Source of the DNA: Streptomyces erythrochromogenes | GTDB taxonomy: Bacteria > Actinomycetota > Actinomycetes > Streptomycetales > Streptomycetaceae | Length of the DNA stretch: 64,000 nucleotides | NCBI RefSeq assembly: GCF_036170895.1 | Contig: NZ_CP108036.1 | Span: forward strand, 5,387,501-5,451,500 | Direction: 5' to 3' | Shown here: positions 35,998 to 44,362 of the stretch, piece after piece | Position numbering within the stretch: the first letter of the stretch is position 1 | Layout: every line of letters begins with the position of its first letter | The notes under the pieces: model-generated | The model's input: the letters and a program-made list of their open reading frames with translations, nothing else | The model's database searches: none | What the model was told of the DNA's origin: nothing | Translations under genes and position numbers: made by a program

Positions 35998-37434
35998 TCA
36001 GCCCTGGACGGCGGCCCGCTTGCGGCGGAAGTCCAGGACCACACCGACGGCCACGACCAGGCCGGCGACGAGGGTGGACAGGGTGACCACCTCGCGGTTC
36101 GCGTCGTCCACGAACATGTAGCCGATCACGAACACGATCAGTGCGGCGGTGGCCCAGGTCAGCCACGGGAAGAGCCACATCTTCACGGTGAGCTTCTCCG
36201 GGGCCTCGCGGACCAGGATCCCGCGCATCTTCAGCTGGGTGAAGCAGATCACCAGCCACACGAAGAGCGCGATGGCGCCGGAGGAGTTCAGGAGGAAGTT
36301 GAAGACCGTGTCCTTGAACGCGTAGTTGAAGTAGACGGCGACGAAGCCGAAGACCGTGGAGCCGAGGATCGCGGCGACCGGCACACCCTTGGCGTTGACC
36401 TTGGCGAACGCCTTGGGGGCGTCGCCGCGTTCACCGAGCGAGAAGGCCATGCGGGAGGCGGTGTAGAGGCCCGAGTTCAGGCAGGACAGCACGGCGGTCA
36501 GGACGATGACCTCCATGATCGTGCCGGCGTTCGCGATGCCGATCGAGTCGAGGGCGGCGACGTACGAGCCCTTCTCGGTGATCGACTTGTCGTTCCAGGG
36601 GAGCAGCGTCAGCACGACGAAGATCGAGCCGAGGTAGAAGACGCCGATGCGCCAGATCACGGAGTTGGTGGCCTGCGTGACGGCCTTGCGGGGGTTCTCC
36701 GACTCGCCGGCGGCGAGGGTGACGATCTCACTGCCCATGAAGGAGAAGACGACCATCAGCACACCGGTGAGGACGGCGCCGTAGCCGTTGGGGAAGAAGC
36801 CGCCGGCGTCGGTCAGGTGTGCGAAGCCCGCGCCGGGGTTGTCGGAGCCGGGCAGGACGCCGAAGACGGCCAGCATGCCGATGACCACGAAGGCGCCGAT
36901 GGCGACGACCTTGATGCCCGCGAACCAGAACTCGAACTCACCGTAGGAGGCGACCGAGCCGAGGTTGGTGACGGTCAGCACCGCCATCACGATCAGGGCC
37001 CAGGCCCACTGCGGGACGGCCGGGATCCAGTTCTCCAGGATGGCGGCACCGGCGGTGGCCTCGACCGCGAGGACGACGACCCAGAAGAACCAGTAGAGCC
37101 AGCCGATGGAGAAGCCGGCCCAGCGGCCGAGCGCGCGGTCGGCGTAGGCGGAGAAGGAGCCCGAGTTCGGGCTGGCGGCCGCCATCTCGCCGAGCATCCG
37201 CATCACGAAGACCACCATGGCGCCGACGAGGGCGTAGGAGATCAGGATGGCGGGGCCGGCCTTGGCGATGCCGCCACCGGAGCCGACGAAGAGACCGGCG
37301 CCGATGACGCCGCCAATGGCGATCATGGACAGGTGGCGGTTCTTGAGACCGGCCTTCAGACCGTCGGAGGGCAGACCTTCACCGGGGTTACCGGAGGGGT
37401 CGCCTGCCTTCTGAAGGGTCGTCGTGGAACTCAT
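35998..37434 (-). CDS. APC family amino-acid permease (third of three)
   Basis: A 478-residue permease, 12 predicted membrane segments, with helix 1 GGVIGAGLFVGSGGGIAKAGP and blocks SYGEFEFWFAGIKVVAIGAF and ASRMAFSLGERGDAPKAFAKV. It differs from its two paralogues in these blocks and in its middle loops, so the three are old duplicates. The ATG at 37434 has AAGGAT seven bases upstream. Within the 219 bases to rpiB a GCAGGACG/CGTCCTGC pair near 37490 and 37548 could close a long leader stem; no gene is seen there. Confidence 0.9.
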   Translation of the reverse strand: MSSTTTLQKAGDPSGNPGEGLPSDGLKAGLKNRHLSMIAIGGVIGAGLFVGSGGGIAKAGPAILISYALVGAMVVFVMRMLGEMAAASPNSGSFSAYADRALGRWAGFSIGWLYWFFWVVVLAVEATAGAAILENWIPAVPQWAWALIVMAVLTVTNLGSVASYGEFEFWFAGIKVVAIGAFVVIGMLAVFGVLPGSDNPGAGFAHLTDAGGFFPNGYGAVLTGVLMVVFSFMGSEIVTLAAGESENPRKAVTQATNSVIWRIGVFYLGSIFVVLTLLPWNDKSITEKGSYVAALDSIGIANAGTIMEVIVLTAVLSCLNSGLYTASRMAFSLGERGDAPKAFAKVNAKGVPVAAILGSTVFGFVAVYFNYAFKDTVFNFLLNSSGAIALFVWLVICFTQLKMRGILVREAPEKLTVKMWLFPWLTWATAALIVFVIGYMFVDDANREVVTLSTLVAGLVVAVGVVLDFRRKRAAVQG

Positions 37435-37653
37435 GGACGGATCCTTAGGTTCTCGGGTTGCGAGCCCCGGCATTCAAACCTGAGATGAACGCAGGACGGA
37501 AGACCTCAATCCGGATCGTTGCGTTGGGGCGAACGTCCAGGATCGGCGTCCTGCCATGTCCCATCTGCGTTCTTTGGGTTTACTTGAGCTTTAGAAGTGA
37601 CTTACGCGACACCCACTGCGGGCTGTCGGGGCTCCCCGTGCCACACTCGTCAC

Positions 37654-38139
37654 ATGCGCGTGTACCTCGGATCCGACCATGCCGGCTTTGAGCTCAAGAA
37701 CCACCTCGTGGACTGGCTCAAGAACAACGGCCACGAGCCCGTCGACTGTGGCCCCCACATCTACGACGCGGTGGACGACTACCCGCCGTTCTGCCTCCGC
37801 GCCGCGGAGAAGACCGCCGCGGACCCCGACAGCCTCGGCATCGTGATCGGCGGCTCGGGCAACGGGGAGCAGATCGCCGCGAACAAGGTCAAGGGCGTCC
37901 GCGCCATCCTGGCCTGGAGCGTCCAGACCGCCCAGCTCGGCCGTGAGCACAACAACGCCAACGTCATCTCCGTCGGCGGCCGCATGCACACGCAGGACGA
38001 GGCCGTCAGCTTCATCGAGGCCTTCCTGGCGACCCCGTACTCCGACGAGGAGCGCCACACCCGCCGCATCGACATGCTCTCCGCCTACGAGCAGACCGGC
38101 GAGCTCCCCCCGATCCCGGCCCACCACCCGCAGGGCTGA
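37654..38139 (+). CDS. rpiB: Ribose-5-phosphate isomerase B
   Basis: A 161-residue RpiB/LacAB-type isomerase interconverting ribose 5-phosphate and ribulose 5-phosphate in the pentose phosphate pathway. It opens MRVYLGSDHAGFELKNHL and carries GIVIGGSGNGEQIAANK. As in mycobacterial RpiB, Glu (here Glu72) stands where E. coli RpiB has its catalytic Cys, and Asp8-His9 are conserved. The ATG at 37654 is chosen for this N-terminus; CACACT seven bases upstream and no Shine-Dalgarno suggest a leaderless message. A strong terminator follows. Confidence 0.93.
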   Translation: MRVYLGSDHAGFELKNHLVDWLKNNGHEPVDCGPHIYDAVDDYPPFCLRAAEKTAADPDSLGIVIGGSGNGEQIAANKVKGVRAILAWSVQTAQLGREHNNANVISVGGRMHTQDEAVSFIEAFLATPYSDEERHTRRIDMLSAYEQTGELPPIPAHHPQG

Positions 38140-38148
38140 TCCCGCTTC

Positions 38149-38240
38149 CGGCCGTGCCACCCGCGGGGCGGGTGGCACGGCCGTCGTCTTTCTCCCGTCG
38201 TCTGTCTCCCTTTGTCTTCTTCTCTTTCCTCTCTCTTCTC
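38149..38240 (+). terminator. rpiB terminator followed by a polypyrimidine tract
   Basis: A perfect 16-bp stem (CGGCCGTGCCACCCGC, loop GGG) at 38149-38183 is followed by about 55 bases almost free of purine other than scattered G, rich in TCTTT and CTCTC. Such a long T/C run is exceptional in this GC-rich sequence. It directly precedes the ribosome site of the nei gene. Confidence 0.75.
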
Positions 38241-38253
38241 CGAGGAGCGCGCA

Positions 38254-39063
38254 GTGCCCGAGGGGCATACGATCCACCGCCTCGCCGAAGACCACCTGGA
38301 ACGGTTCGCCGGGTGGCCGGTCGCCGTCAGCAGCCCCCAGGGGCGGTTCGCCGAGAGCGCGGCCCTGCTCGACGGCCGGATCCTGGACGGCGTCGACGCC
38401 CACGGCAAGCACCTCTTCCTCGGGTTCCAGGAGAACGGGTGGATCCACATCCACCTCGGACTCTTCGGCAAGTACGCGATCGGCCCCGCTCCCGCCCCGC
38501 CGGCCACCGACACCGTCCGGCTGCGCCTGGCCAACGACGCGTACTACTCGGACCTCCGCGGCCCGACCACCTGCGCGTGGATCACCGGCGAGGAGAAGGC
38601 CGCGATAAGTGCCCGCCTCGGCCCGGATCCGCTGCGCGACCGCGACGACCCCGACCGCGCCTGGGCGCGCATCTCCCGCTCCCGCACCACCGTCGCCGCG
38701 CTGCTCATGGACCAGAAGATCGTCGCGGGAGTCGGCAACGTCTACCGCGCCGAGGTCCTCTTCCGGCACGGCATCGACCCGTACCGCCTGGGCAAGGACC
38801 TCACCCGCGCCGAGTGGGACGCCATGTGGGAGGACCTGGCCGCCCTGATGCGCCAGGGCGTGCGCAACAACCGCATCGACACCGTCCGCGACGAGCACCT
38901 CCCCGAGGCGATGGGCCGGCCGCCGCGGGTGGACGACCACGGTGGCGAGGTGTACGTCTACCGGAGGGCGAACATGCCCTGCCACATCTGCGGAGGAGAG
39001 ATCCGCACCGCCGGTCTCGCCGCCCGCAACCTCTTCTGGTGCCCCACCTGCCAGCAGAACTAG
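38254..39063 (+). CDS. nei: Fpg/Nei family DNA glycosylase-lyase
   Basis: A 269-residue base-excision repair enzyme. The catalytic N-terminus Pro2-Glu3 (VPEGHTIHRLA, start Val read as Met and removed) requires the GTG at 38254, which has GAGGAG six bases upstream. The beta sandwich holds AHGKHLFLGF with the conserved Lys. A helix-two-turn-helix (LLMDQKIVAGVGNVYRAEVLF) and a four-Cys zinc finger (CHICGGEI, CPTCQQN) follow. The HTIHRLA start is typical of actinobacterial endonuclease VIII (Nei2-like) that excises oxidised pyrimidines. It follows rpiB, as in other Streptomyces by memory. Confidence 0.92.
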   Translation: MPEGHTIHRLAEDHLERFAGWPVAVSSPQGRFAESAALLDGRILDGVDAHGKHLFLGFQENGWIHIHLGLFGKYAIGPAPAPPATDTVRLRLANDAYYSDLRGPTTCAWITGEEKAAISARLGPDPLRDRDDPDRAWARISRSRTTVAALLMDQKIVAGVGNVYRAEVLFRHGIDPYRLGKDLTRAEWDAMWEDLAALMRQGVRNNRIDTVRDEHLPEAMGRPPRVDDHGGEVYVYRRANMPCHICGGEIRTAGLAARNLFWCPTCQQN

Positions 39064-39272
39064 CGCTCCCCCGACGTGCGGCTGTTCGTACGGGCGTACC
39101 GGACATCCCGCCCATCGCCCGGCAATGGCTGTAATACGTGCATCCCCAGAGCCATGCGGCCATCCCCGTCGGGGCAATCCATGACGCCCCGGGCGTTTTC
39201 GGGCAGCCCTCGGCACCGGGTGCGGGGGTACCCCTGCGCATTCACAGCCAGGATGGATAAGGTCCCGAAGCA

Positions 39273-40415
39273 ATGGCCGGAGCACGCGTGGAGACCCTCC
39301 TGGCCCGGATGCGCATGCGGTCGCACCGGGGCCGCACCGCCCTGCGCAAATCCGCCGTCGACTACTTCCGCGGAGACGCGTCCGACTGGCTCGCCTTCAT
39401 CGGGCTGCTGCTCACCGTTCCCGCCATAGCCTTCGGCACACTGATGCTGCCCGTCTGGTTCTCGCCGGCGGCGCTCGTCCTGCCGATCGTGGCCGGCGGC
39501 CTCCTGCTGCGTCCCGCCAGCCTCCTCGCCCTGTATGCCGCCTCCGCGGCCGCGCTGATCGTCGAGGCGCTCGTGCTCGGTCCCTATACCCAGGGTCCGG
39601 CGCGCGTCACCCCCGGCACCGTGCTGGTCGTCGCCGCCTGCGGGTTCTTCGGGCTCGTCATCGCGCAGTTCCGCAGCCGCGTCGGCGTGCCCTGGCGGCG
39701 CGGCGGCACCATGCTCTTCGACCTGCGCGAACGCATCCGCGTACAGAGCAAGCTGCCCGCCCTGCCACGCGGCTGGCACCGCGAGATGGCCCTGCGCCCC
39801 GCCGGCGGCCAGTCCTTCTCCGGCGACTTCGTCGTCGCGGCCCGCACCAACGGCGGCCGGACCCTGGAGATCGTCCTGACCGACGTCTCCGGCAAGGGCA
39901 TGGAGGCCGGCTCCCGGGCCCTGCTGCTGTCCGGCGCCTTCGGAGGGCTGCTCGGCGCCCTGCCGCCGCACGGCTTCCTACCCGCCGCCAACGGCTACCT
40001 GCTCCGCCAGGACTGGGACGAGGGCTTCGCCACCTCCATCCACCTCGTCCTGGACCTGGAGACCGGCGACTACGAACTCCTCTCGGCCGGCCACCTCCCC
40101 GCCCTCCAGCTCTGCGCCGGCACCGGCCGCTGGCAGGAGAAGTCCGGCGAGGGCCCGCTGCTCGGCGTCTACGACGGCGCCGAGTTCACCCCGGCCCGCG
40201 GCAACCTCCGCCGCGGCGACGTCCTGATGCTCTTCACCGACGGCCTCGTCGAGACCGCCGACCGCGAGATCAGCGAGGGCATCGACCGCCTCACCGGCGA
40301 AGCCGACCGCTACGTCTCCGCCGGCTGGGAGGGCGCGGCCTGGCACCTGATCGAGAAGGTCGCCAAGGACGTCAACGACGACCGCGCCCTGCTCCTCATC
40401 CGCCGCTCTCCCTGA
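39273..40415 (+). CDS. Membrane-bound SpoIIE/PP2C-type Ser/Thr phosphatase
   Basis: A 380-residue protein. The N-terminal 140 residues hold three to four membrane segments (LAFIGLLLTVPAIAFGTLML, ALVLPIVAGGLLL, TVLVVAACGFFGLVIAQF). The cytosolic C-terminus is a PP2C/SpoIIE phosphatase: GGQSFSGDFVVAA, IVLTDVSGKGMEAG, LLSAGHLPALQL, VLMLFTDGLVE and NDDRALLLI, with the metal-binding Asp residues in place. Such enzymes dephosphorylate anti-anti-sigma factors in Streptomyces; no partner kinase or STAS gene is nearby. The ATG at 39273 has a weak AAGG upstream. The 209 bases before it show only a possible -10 (GTAATAC). Confidence 0.9.
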   Translation: MAGARVETLLARMRMRSHRGRTALRKSAVDYFRGDASDWLAFIGLLLTVPAIAFGTLMLPVWFSPAALVLPIVAGGLLLRPASLLALYAASAAALIVEALVLGPYTQGPARVTPGTVLVVAACGFFGLVIAQFRSRVGVPWRRGGTMLFDLRERIRVQSKLPALPRGWHREMALRPAGGQSFSGDFVVAARTNGGRTLEIVLTDVSGKGMEAGSRALLLSGAFGGLLGALPPHGFLPAANGYLLRQDWDEGFATSIHLVLDLETGDYELLSAGHLPALQLCAGTGRWQEKSGEGPLLGVYDGAEFTPARGNLRRGDVLMLFTDGLVETADREISEGIDRLTGEADRYVSAGWEGAAWHLIEKVAKDVNDDRALLLIRRSP

Positions 40416-40416
40416 C

Positions 40417-40440
40417 CGGGGTGGGGCCTTCTCCACCCCG
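40417..40440 (+). terminator. Terminator of the phosphatase gene
   Basis: CGGGGTGG and CCACCCCG form an 8-bp stem directly after the stop. The following 240 bases (40441-40681) show no convincing gene. Confidence 0.6.
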
Positions 40441-40681
40441 CTCGCCCCGGGCCGCTCCCTGGCCGCCGCCCCACCGTCATCCGTAGCGTCGGTGCCACGA
40501 CCAGGACGGCTTCGGCGACCCGCGGCACACCCTGGGCCTGCGACGGCGCAGGCGCTCGGACGGGAACCCTCCGGCGGCCTGATCGCGGACCGCCTCCCGC
40601 GCAGCACCGCCGCGACCGCCCCCCCCGCATGACCGCACTCAGCGCCGCCCGCCGGACTCCCGCGCACGCGGCCGCCTGACC

Positions 40682-41257
40682 TCAGTCGAACCGGATGTGC
40701 CGTACGCCGACCAGCGCCCGCCGGATCCGGCCCAGGAGCGGACCGTCGGCGTCCGGAGCCAGGTCCAGCCCGGCGCAGCCGGCCACCCGGTCGGCCACCT
40801 GGGACACGGTCAGCCGGTCCGTGGCCAGGTGCTGGGCGAACTCGGGCGCGCGGAGCGCCTCCAGACACCCGTCGAGCCGGGCCACCGCGAAGCTCTCCCA
40901 CTTGAGCCCCCGCCCCAGACCCCGATCGCGCAGCCGCCGCAGCACCGTCTCCCGTTCCGCCAGCAGCGCGAAATGCCGTACGTCGTGGCCGCGTTCCCGC
41001 AGCCGGCCCACGGTCTGCGCGAAGTAGGCCGGCTCGGTGACGGTCATCGGCACCAGCACCACCCCCGGATGCCGCCGCGCCGCGAGGTCCAGTACCTCGA
41101 ACACCCCCTGGCGCCAGGCCGCCAGGTCCTGGAAGTCGCCGGGCCGGATCGGGGATGGCGGTGCGGGCGGTGCCGGCGGTGCGGGTGGTCCTGGTGGTGC
41201 GGGGTGGTCCGGGTGGTGCGAGTGGTGCGGGTGGTCCGGGTGGTGCGGCCGGGCCAC
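40682..41257 (-). pseudogene. N-terminally truncated TmrB-like P-loop ATPase remnant
   Basis: From about 41146 leftward the frame encodes the C-terminal 155 residues of a TmrB/AAA-like nucleotide-binding protein: GDFQDLAAWRQGVFEVLDLA, VLVPMTVTEPAYFAQTVGRL, RDRGLGRGLKWESFAVARLD. Intact members begin with an INGAFGAGKTTTA-type P-loop and about 45 more residues. Here that part is missing and is replaced by a His/Pro-rich low-complexity stretch encoded by the 41158-41257 repeat. The only start (GTG 41257) lacks a ribosome site, and the next gene leaves no room for the lost part. I infer an inactive remnant; ATP binding should be lost even if it is translated. Confidence 0.6.
41158..41257. repeat. 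GGTGGT/GGTGCG low-complexity tandem repeat
   Basis: About 100 bases made of irregular 9-base units such as GGTGGTCCG, GGTGGTGCG and GGTGCGGGC. Read leftward they code for His/Pro/Asp repeats of the truncated TmrB-like frame. It lies immediately upstream of the PLP-enzyme promoter. Replication slippage is the likely source. Confidence 0.75.
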
Positions 41258-41310
41258 TCACCCGGGATTGGCACGCCCCCGCGGGCGGGCGCGGGGCCTA
41301 CCGTGCCCCC

Positions 41311-42699
41311 ATGGACCGTACGCTCGCCGCCGACCTCGCCCGGCTCCCCGACCTGCTCGACGCCACCCGCCGCGCCGCCGCCGAAGCGCTCGCCACCCTG
41401 GACGAGCGCGCCGTCGTACCGCCCGCCCCGAAGCCGCGGGACCCCGAACCGCTCCCGGAGCAAGGCCGCGGCACGCAGAGCGCCCTCGCCGCGTTCCGCG
41501 AACGCTGGGAGCCGCGGCTGTCGGCCTCCGCCGGCCCCCGCTACCTCGGCTTCGTCACCGGCGGGGCCACCCCCGCGGCGCTCGCCGGGGACTGGCTCAC
41601 CGCCGCCCACGACCAGAACTCCAACTCCTCGATGGACGGCGCCGGCCAGGACCTCGAACGCGAGACCGTGGGCTGGCTGCGCGAGCTCTTCGGCCTCTCC
41701 GACGACCACACCGGCACCTTCGTCTCCGGCGCCACCATGTCCAACACCACCGGACTCGCCATCGCCCGCGAATGGCTGGGCGAGCGCCTCGGCGTGTCCC
41801 CGGCCGAGGAGGGCGCCGCCGCCCTCGGCCCGGTCCGCGTCCTCTCCGGCGCCCCGCACTCCTCCATCGCCAAGGCCCTCTCCTTCCTCGGCCTCGGCCG
41901 CAGTTCCCTCGTACGCGTCCCGACCCTGCCCGGCCGCGAGGCCGTCGACCCCGCCGCCCTCGACCGGGCGCTGGCCGACACCCCCGGCCCGGCGGTGGTC
42001 GTCGCCAACGCGGGCACCGTCAACACCGTCGACTTCGACGACCTCCCCGCCATCGCCGCCCTCCGCCCGCGCCGCGACTTCTGGCTGCACACCGACGCCG
42101 CCTTCGGCGCCTTCGCCGCGCTCTCCCCGGACCACGCCCACCTCGCCGCAGGCCTCGACGCCTCCGACTCCGTCTGCGTCGACCTGCACAAGTGGCTCAA
42201 CGTCCCCTACGACAGCGCCGTCCAGTTCACCCGCCGGCGCGACTTGCAGGCCCGCGTCTTCCAGAACGCCGCCGCCTACCTCGGCCCCCTCGGCGAACAC
42301 CCCGACCTCGTCCACCTCACCCCGGAGAACTCCCACCGGCTGCGCGCCCTCGCCGCCTGGTTCACGCTGCGCGCCTACGGCCGCCAGGGCCACCGCGAGA
42401 TCGTCGAGCGCAACATCGCCGGCGCCAGGGCCCTCGGCGCCGCCCTGGAGGAGGACCCCGCCTTCACCCTCCTCGCCCCGGTCCGCCTCAACGTCGTCTG
42501 CTTCACCCTCGCCGACGACCCCGAACCGGCCCGGCTGACCGCCCTGCGCGAGGCGGTGTCCGCCGAGGTGTTCGTCACCCCGACCGTCCACGGGGGAACC
42601 GCCGGGCTGCGTGCCGCGTTCTCCAACTGGCGTACGACGCAGGCAGATGTCCGCAGGGCCGCCCGGGCCCTGCGCACGGCAGCGAGGGAGATCGCATGA
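41311..42699 (+). CDS. PLP-dependent decarboxylase/aminotransferase-like enzyme
   Basis: A 462-residue fold-type I PLP enzyme of the group II decarboxylase branch. The cofactor lysine is Lys294 in CVDLHKWLNVPYDS. TDAAFGAFAAL carries the Asp that binds the pyridine nitrogen and TFVSGATMSNTTGLAIAREWL is the phosphate-binding block. Related genes act on tyrosine, tryptophan or diaminobutyrate, so the substrate is open. The ATG at 41311 is preceded by TACCGT six bases away and no Shine-Dalgarno, suggesting a leaderless message. Its stop overlaps the next gene's start (ATGA). Confidence 0.87.
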   Translation: MDRTLAADLARLPDLLDATRRAAAEALATLDERAVVPPAPKPRDPEPLPEQGRGTQSALAAFRERWEPRLSASAGPRYLGFVTGGATPAALAGDWLTAAHDQNSNSSMDGAGQDLERETVGWLRELFGLSDDHTGTFVSGATMSNTTGLAIAREWLGERLGVSPAEEGAAALGPVRVLSGAPHSSIAKALSFLGLGRSSLVRVPTLPGREAVDPAALDRALADTPGPAVVVANAGTVNTVDFDDLPAIAALRPRRDFWLHTDAAFGAFAALSPDHAHLAAGLDASDSVCVDLHKWLNVPYDSAVQFTRRRDLQARVFQNAAAYLGPLGEHPDLVHLTPENSHRLRALAAWFTLRAYGRQGHREIVERNIAGARALGAALEEDPAFTLLAPVRLNVVCFTLADDPEPARLTALREAVSAEVFVTPTVHGGTAGLRAAFSNWRTTQADVRRAARALRTAAREIA

Positions 42700-43151
42700 C
42701 GAGCAGTTGCCTGACCCTCCTGGAGGTCGAGGCCCTGGCGCGCGGTGCGCACGAGGGCCAGACCGACAAGGCCGGCAGGCCGTATGCAGAGCACCTCGCG
42801 GCCGTCGCCGAAGGCGTGCGCGTGCGCGGCGGCAGCGCCGAACAGCAGGCGGCTGCCTGGCTGCACGACGCGATCGAGGACGAGGCGCTCAGCCTCACCT
42901 GGCTGGATTCCGCCGCTCTCCCGCAGTCCGTCAAGGACATGGTCCTCGCCGTCACCAAGCGCCCCGGCGAGCCGGTCGAGCGTTACGCGGCCCGCATTCT
43001 GGCCACCCCGGGCGCCCTCCTCGTCAAGGAGGCCGACCTCGCGCACAACGCCGACCCCGCACGCCTCTCCGTACTGGACGGCCCCACCCGCGAACGGCTG
43101 TCCGCGAAGTATGCGTATGTCCGGTCCCTGCTGGGCCTCACCACCCCCTGA
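42696..43151 (+). CDS. HD domain phosphohydrolase, MESH1/SpoT-HD-like
   Basis: A 151-residue HD-fold protein: ARGAHEGQTDKAGRPYAEHLAAVA with the first His, AAWLHDAIEDEALS with the HD pair and ED motif, and VKEADLAHNADPARL with the late Asp. This is the order of small (p)ppGpp hydrolases and related nucleotidases, so hydrolysis of a nucleotide is likely but the substrate is unproven. The start overlaps the upstream PLP-enzyme stop by four bases (ATGA) with GAGGGAG upstream, so the two genes are co-translated. A weak CCCC/GGGG hairpin follows. Confidence 0.85.
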   Translation: MTSSCLTLLEVEALARGAHEGQTDKAGRPYAEHLAAVAEGVRVRGGSAEQQAAAWLHDAIEDEALSLTWLDSAALPQSVKDMVLAVTKRPGEPVERYAARILATPGALLVKEADLAHNADPARLSVLDGPTRERLSAKYAYVRSLLGLTTP

Positions 43152-43306
43152 GCCCCCTCGCCCAAGGGGGTTGGCGAAAACAGAACAGGGGCCTTTCGTC
43201 ACGGGGCGTATGACTCCGGCCCGTTGGTGGGAGGATGGTCCATGTGGGGGCATTCTCGGCCGTGCGCCCCCGGCCGACCAGGGGACGACCGAAGGTGTGA
43301 TCAGAA

Positions 43307-43501
43307 GTGGCCATTTCGCTGTCAGTGGTGGTTCTGTTGGGGGTCATCCTGGTGGTGCTGATCCGCGGCAACCACATCAAGACGGGCCCCGCCATCGTCG
43401 CCGCCCTCTTCGGCTTCTTCCTGGCGTCCAGCTCGATCGCGGACGACGTGAACCGTTTCCTCAACTCCCTCGCGACGATGATCGCGAACATCAAGCTCTA
43501 G
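43307..43501 (+). CDS. Small conserved-type membrane protein
   Basis: A 64-residue protein with two membrane segments: SLSVVVLLGVILVVLIRG (residues 4-21) and GPAIVAALFGFFLASSSIADDV (27-48), then an amphipathic tail VNRFLNSLATMIANIKL. The GTG at 43307 has a GAAGG box 11 bases upstream. I do not recognise a named family; a second segment and tail of this style occur in phage-like or conjugative-element proteins, which would fit the adjacent decayed region, but this is only suggestive. Confidence 0.65.
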   Translation: MAISLSVVVLLGVILVVLIRGNHIKTGPAIVAALFGFFLASSSIADDVNRFLNSLATMIANIKL

Positions 43502-43502
43502 C

Positions 43503-43795
43503 AGCATGACGTCATAGAGCTCCGGACCCTCCCACGGACGAGCCCGGCCGATCCTCCGGGAGGCGGCCGCAGCCGCCGCGCCGTCCGGGTGGACGTTCAG
43601 CAGCACCCGCTCGGCCTCGACACCGCCGAGCAGGGCCGCGTGCGGACGCCGGGCGACGCCCTGCCCGCGCCAGGGCCCGCGGACGGCGAGTTCGCAGGAG
43701 CCTGAAGGTGCGGTGCCCGTCCTCGCGCCGCATGTCCGCGGACACGGGCTCGGCCAGTTCGTCCCACCAGCGGGTCCACCGCGACGGCCGCCCGC
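43503..43795 (-). pseudogene. GNAT acetyltransferase fragment
   Basis: Reading leftward, one frame gives WWDELAEPVSADMRREDGHRTF and, after a frameshift near 43700, another gives CELAVRGPWRGQGVARR (the GNAT acetyl-CoA loop, RxxGxG/A type), LLGGVEAERVLLNVHPD and GRARPWEGPELYDVML, the usual C-terminal strand. The YxxWGY segment between them is missing. The N-terminal half is cut off by the adjacent gene at 43800. With a frameshift, an internal loss and no start, this is a decayed gene. Confidence 0.6.
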
Positions 43796-43799
43796 AGCG

Positions 43800-44192
43800 T
43801 CACGGCTCCTCCGAGACACGCCGGGCGGTCACCAGATAGCCGGCGAACCGGACGCCCGGCCGCTCCTGCGCCCACCCGTCGGCCTCCTCGACCGGAACCA
43901 GCACGGCCGAACCGGGGACGGGGTGCTGCACGCGCTCCGCACTCCCCGCAGGCACCTCGAACCGGCAGTGCACCTCGTTGATCGTCAGCACTTCCAGAGC
44001 CGTGGGAGCCCCCTCGCCCTCACCGTGGTGCTCCTCGTGGAAGTCGATCCCGGCCGCCAGATCCCCGCCGACGACATCGGCGTACTCCTCCGGATCGGCC
44101 TCCAGGAGCTGCCACGAAACGACGTCCCCCGGCGCGAAGTCCTCTCCGCAGCACTGCATCTGCCAGTCGTCAACCCAAACCGTCAGCGTCAT
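43800..44192 (-). CDS. DUF6578-like protein
   Basis: A 130-residue protein starting MTLTVWVDDWQMQCCGEDFAPGDVVSW, which I place from memory in DUF6578, a small Streptomyces family of unknown role. It is acidic, has the adjacent Cys pair CC, an HEEHHGEGEG stretch that could bind metal, and no membrane segment. The ATG at 44192 has GGAG nine bases upstream; a GTG at 44210 would overlap that site. Its end abuts a GNAT fragment. The 170 bases to the next gene hold nothing recognisable. Confidence 0.75.
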   Translation of the reverse strand: MTLTVWVDDWQMQCCGEDFAPGDVVSWQLLEADPEEYADVVGGDLAAGIDFHEEHHGEGEGAPTALEVLTINEVHCRFEVPAGSAERVQHPVPGSAVLVPVEEADGWAQERPGVRFAGYLVTARRVSEEP

Positions 44193-44362
44193 ACGGCCAT
44201 TCTCCGCCACCCCAACCGACCCCCACCAGGCCTTTTCCCGTGCTCACCGGCCCACCGCATCGGCATGCCGCCACGCCGTGATCGCCCACTGCTCCCCGTG
44301 CTTCCTCATGCGATCGGGCATGCGAGGGGTACGGTTCACCAAGAAGGCGCTTGGGCGAAGGG

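Noticed and set aside
35998..37434. The three permeases as one tandem operon
   Set aside because: Each has its own terminator or leader, and bioY lies between the second and third on the other strand.
41158..41257. Tandem units considered as a CRISPR array
   Set aside because: Units are about 9 bases with no spacers and are irregular, so this is simple-sequence repeat.
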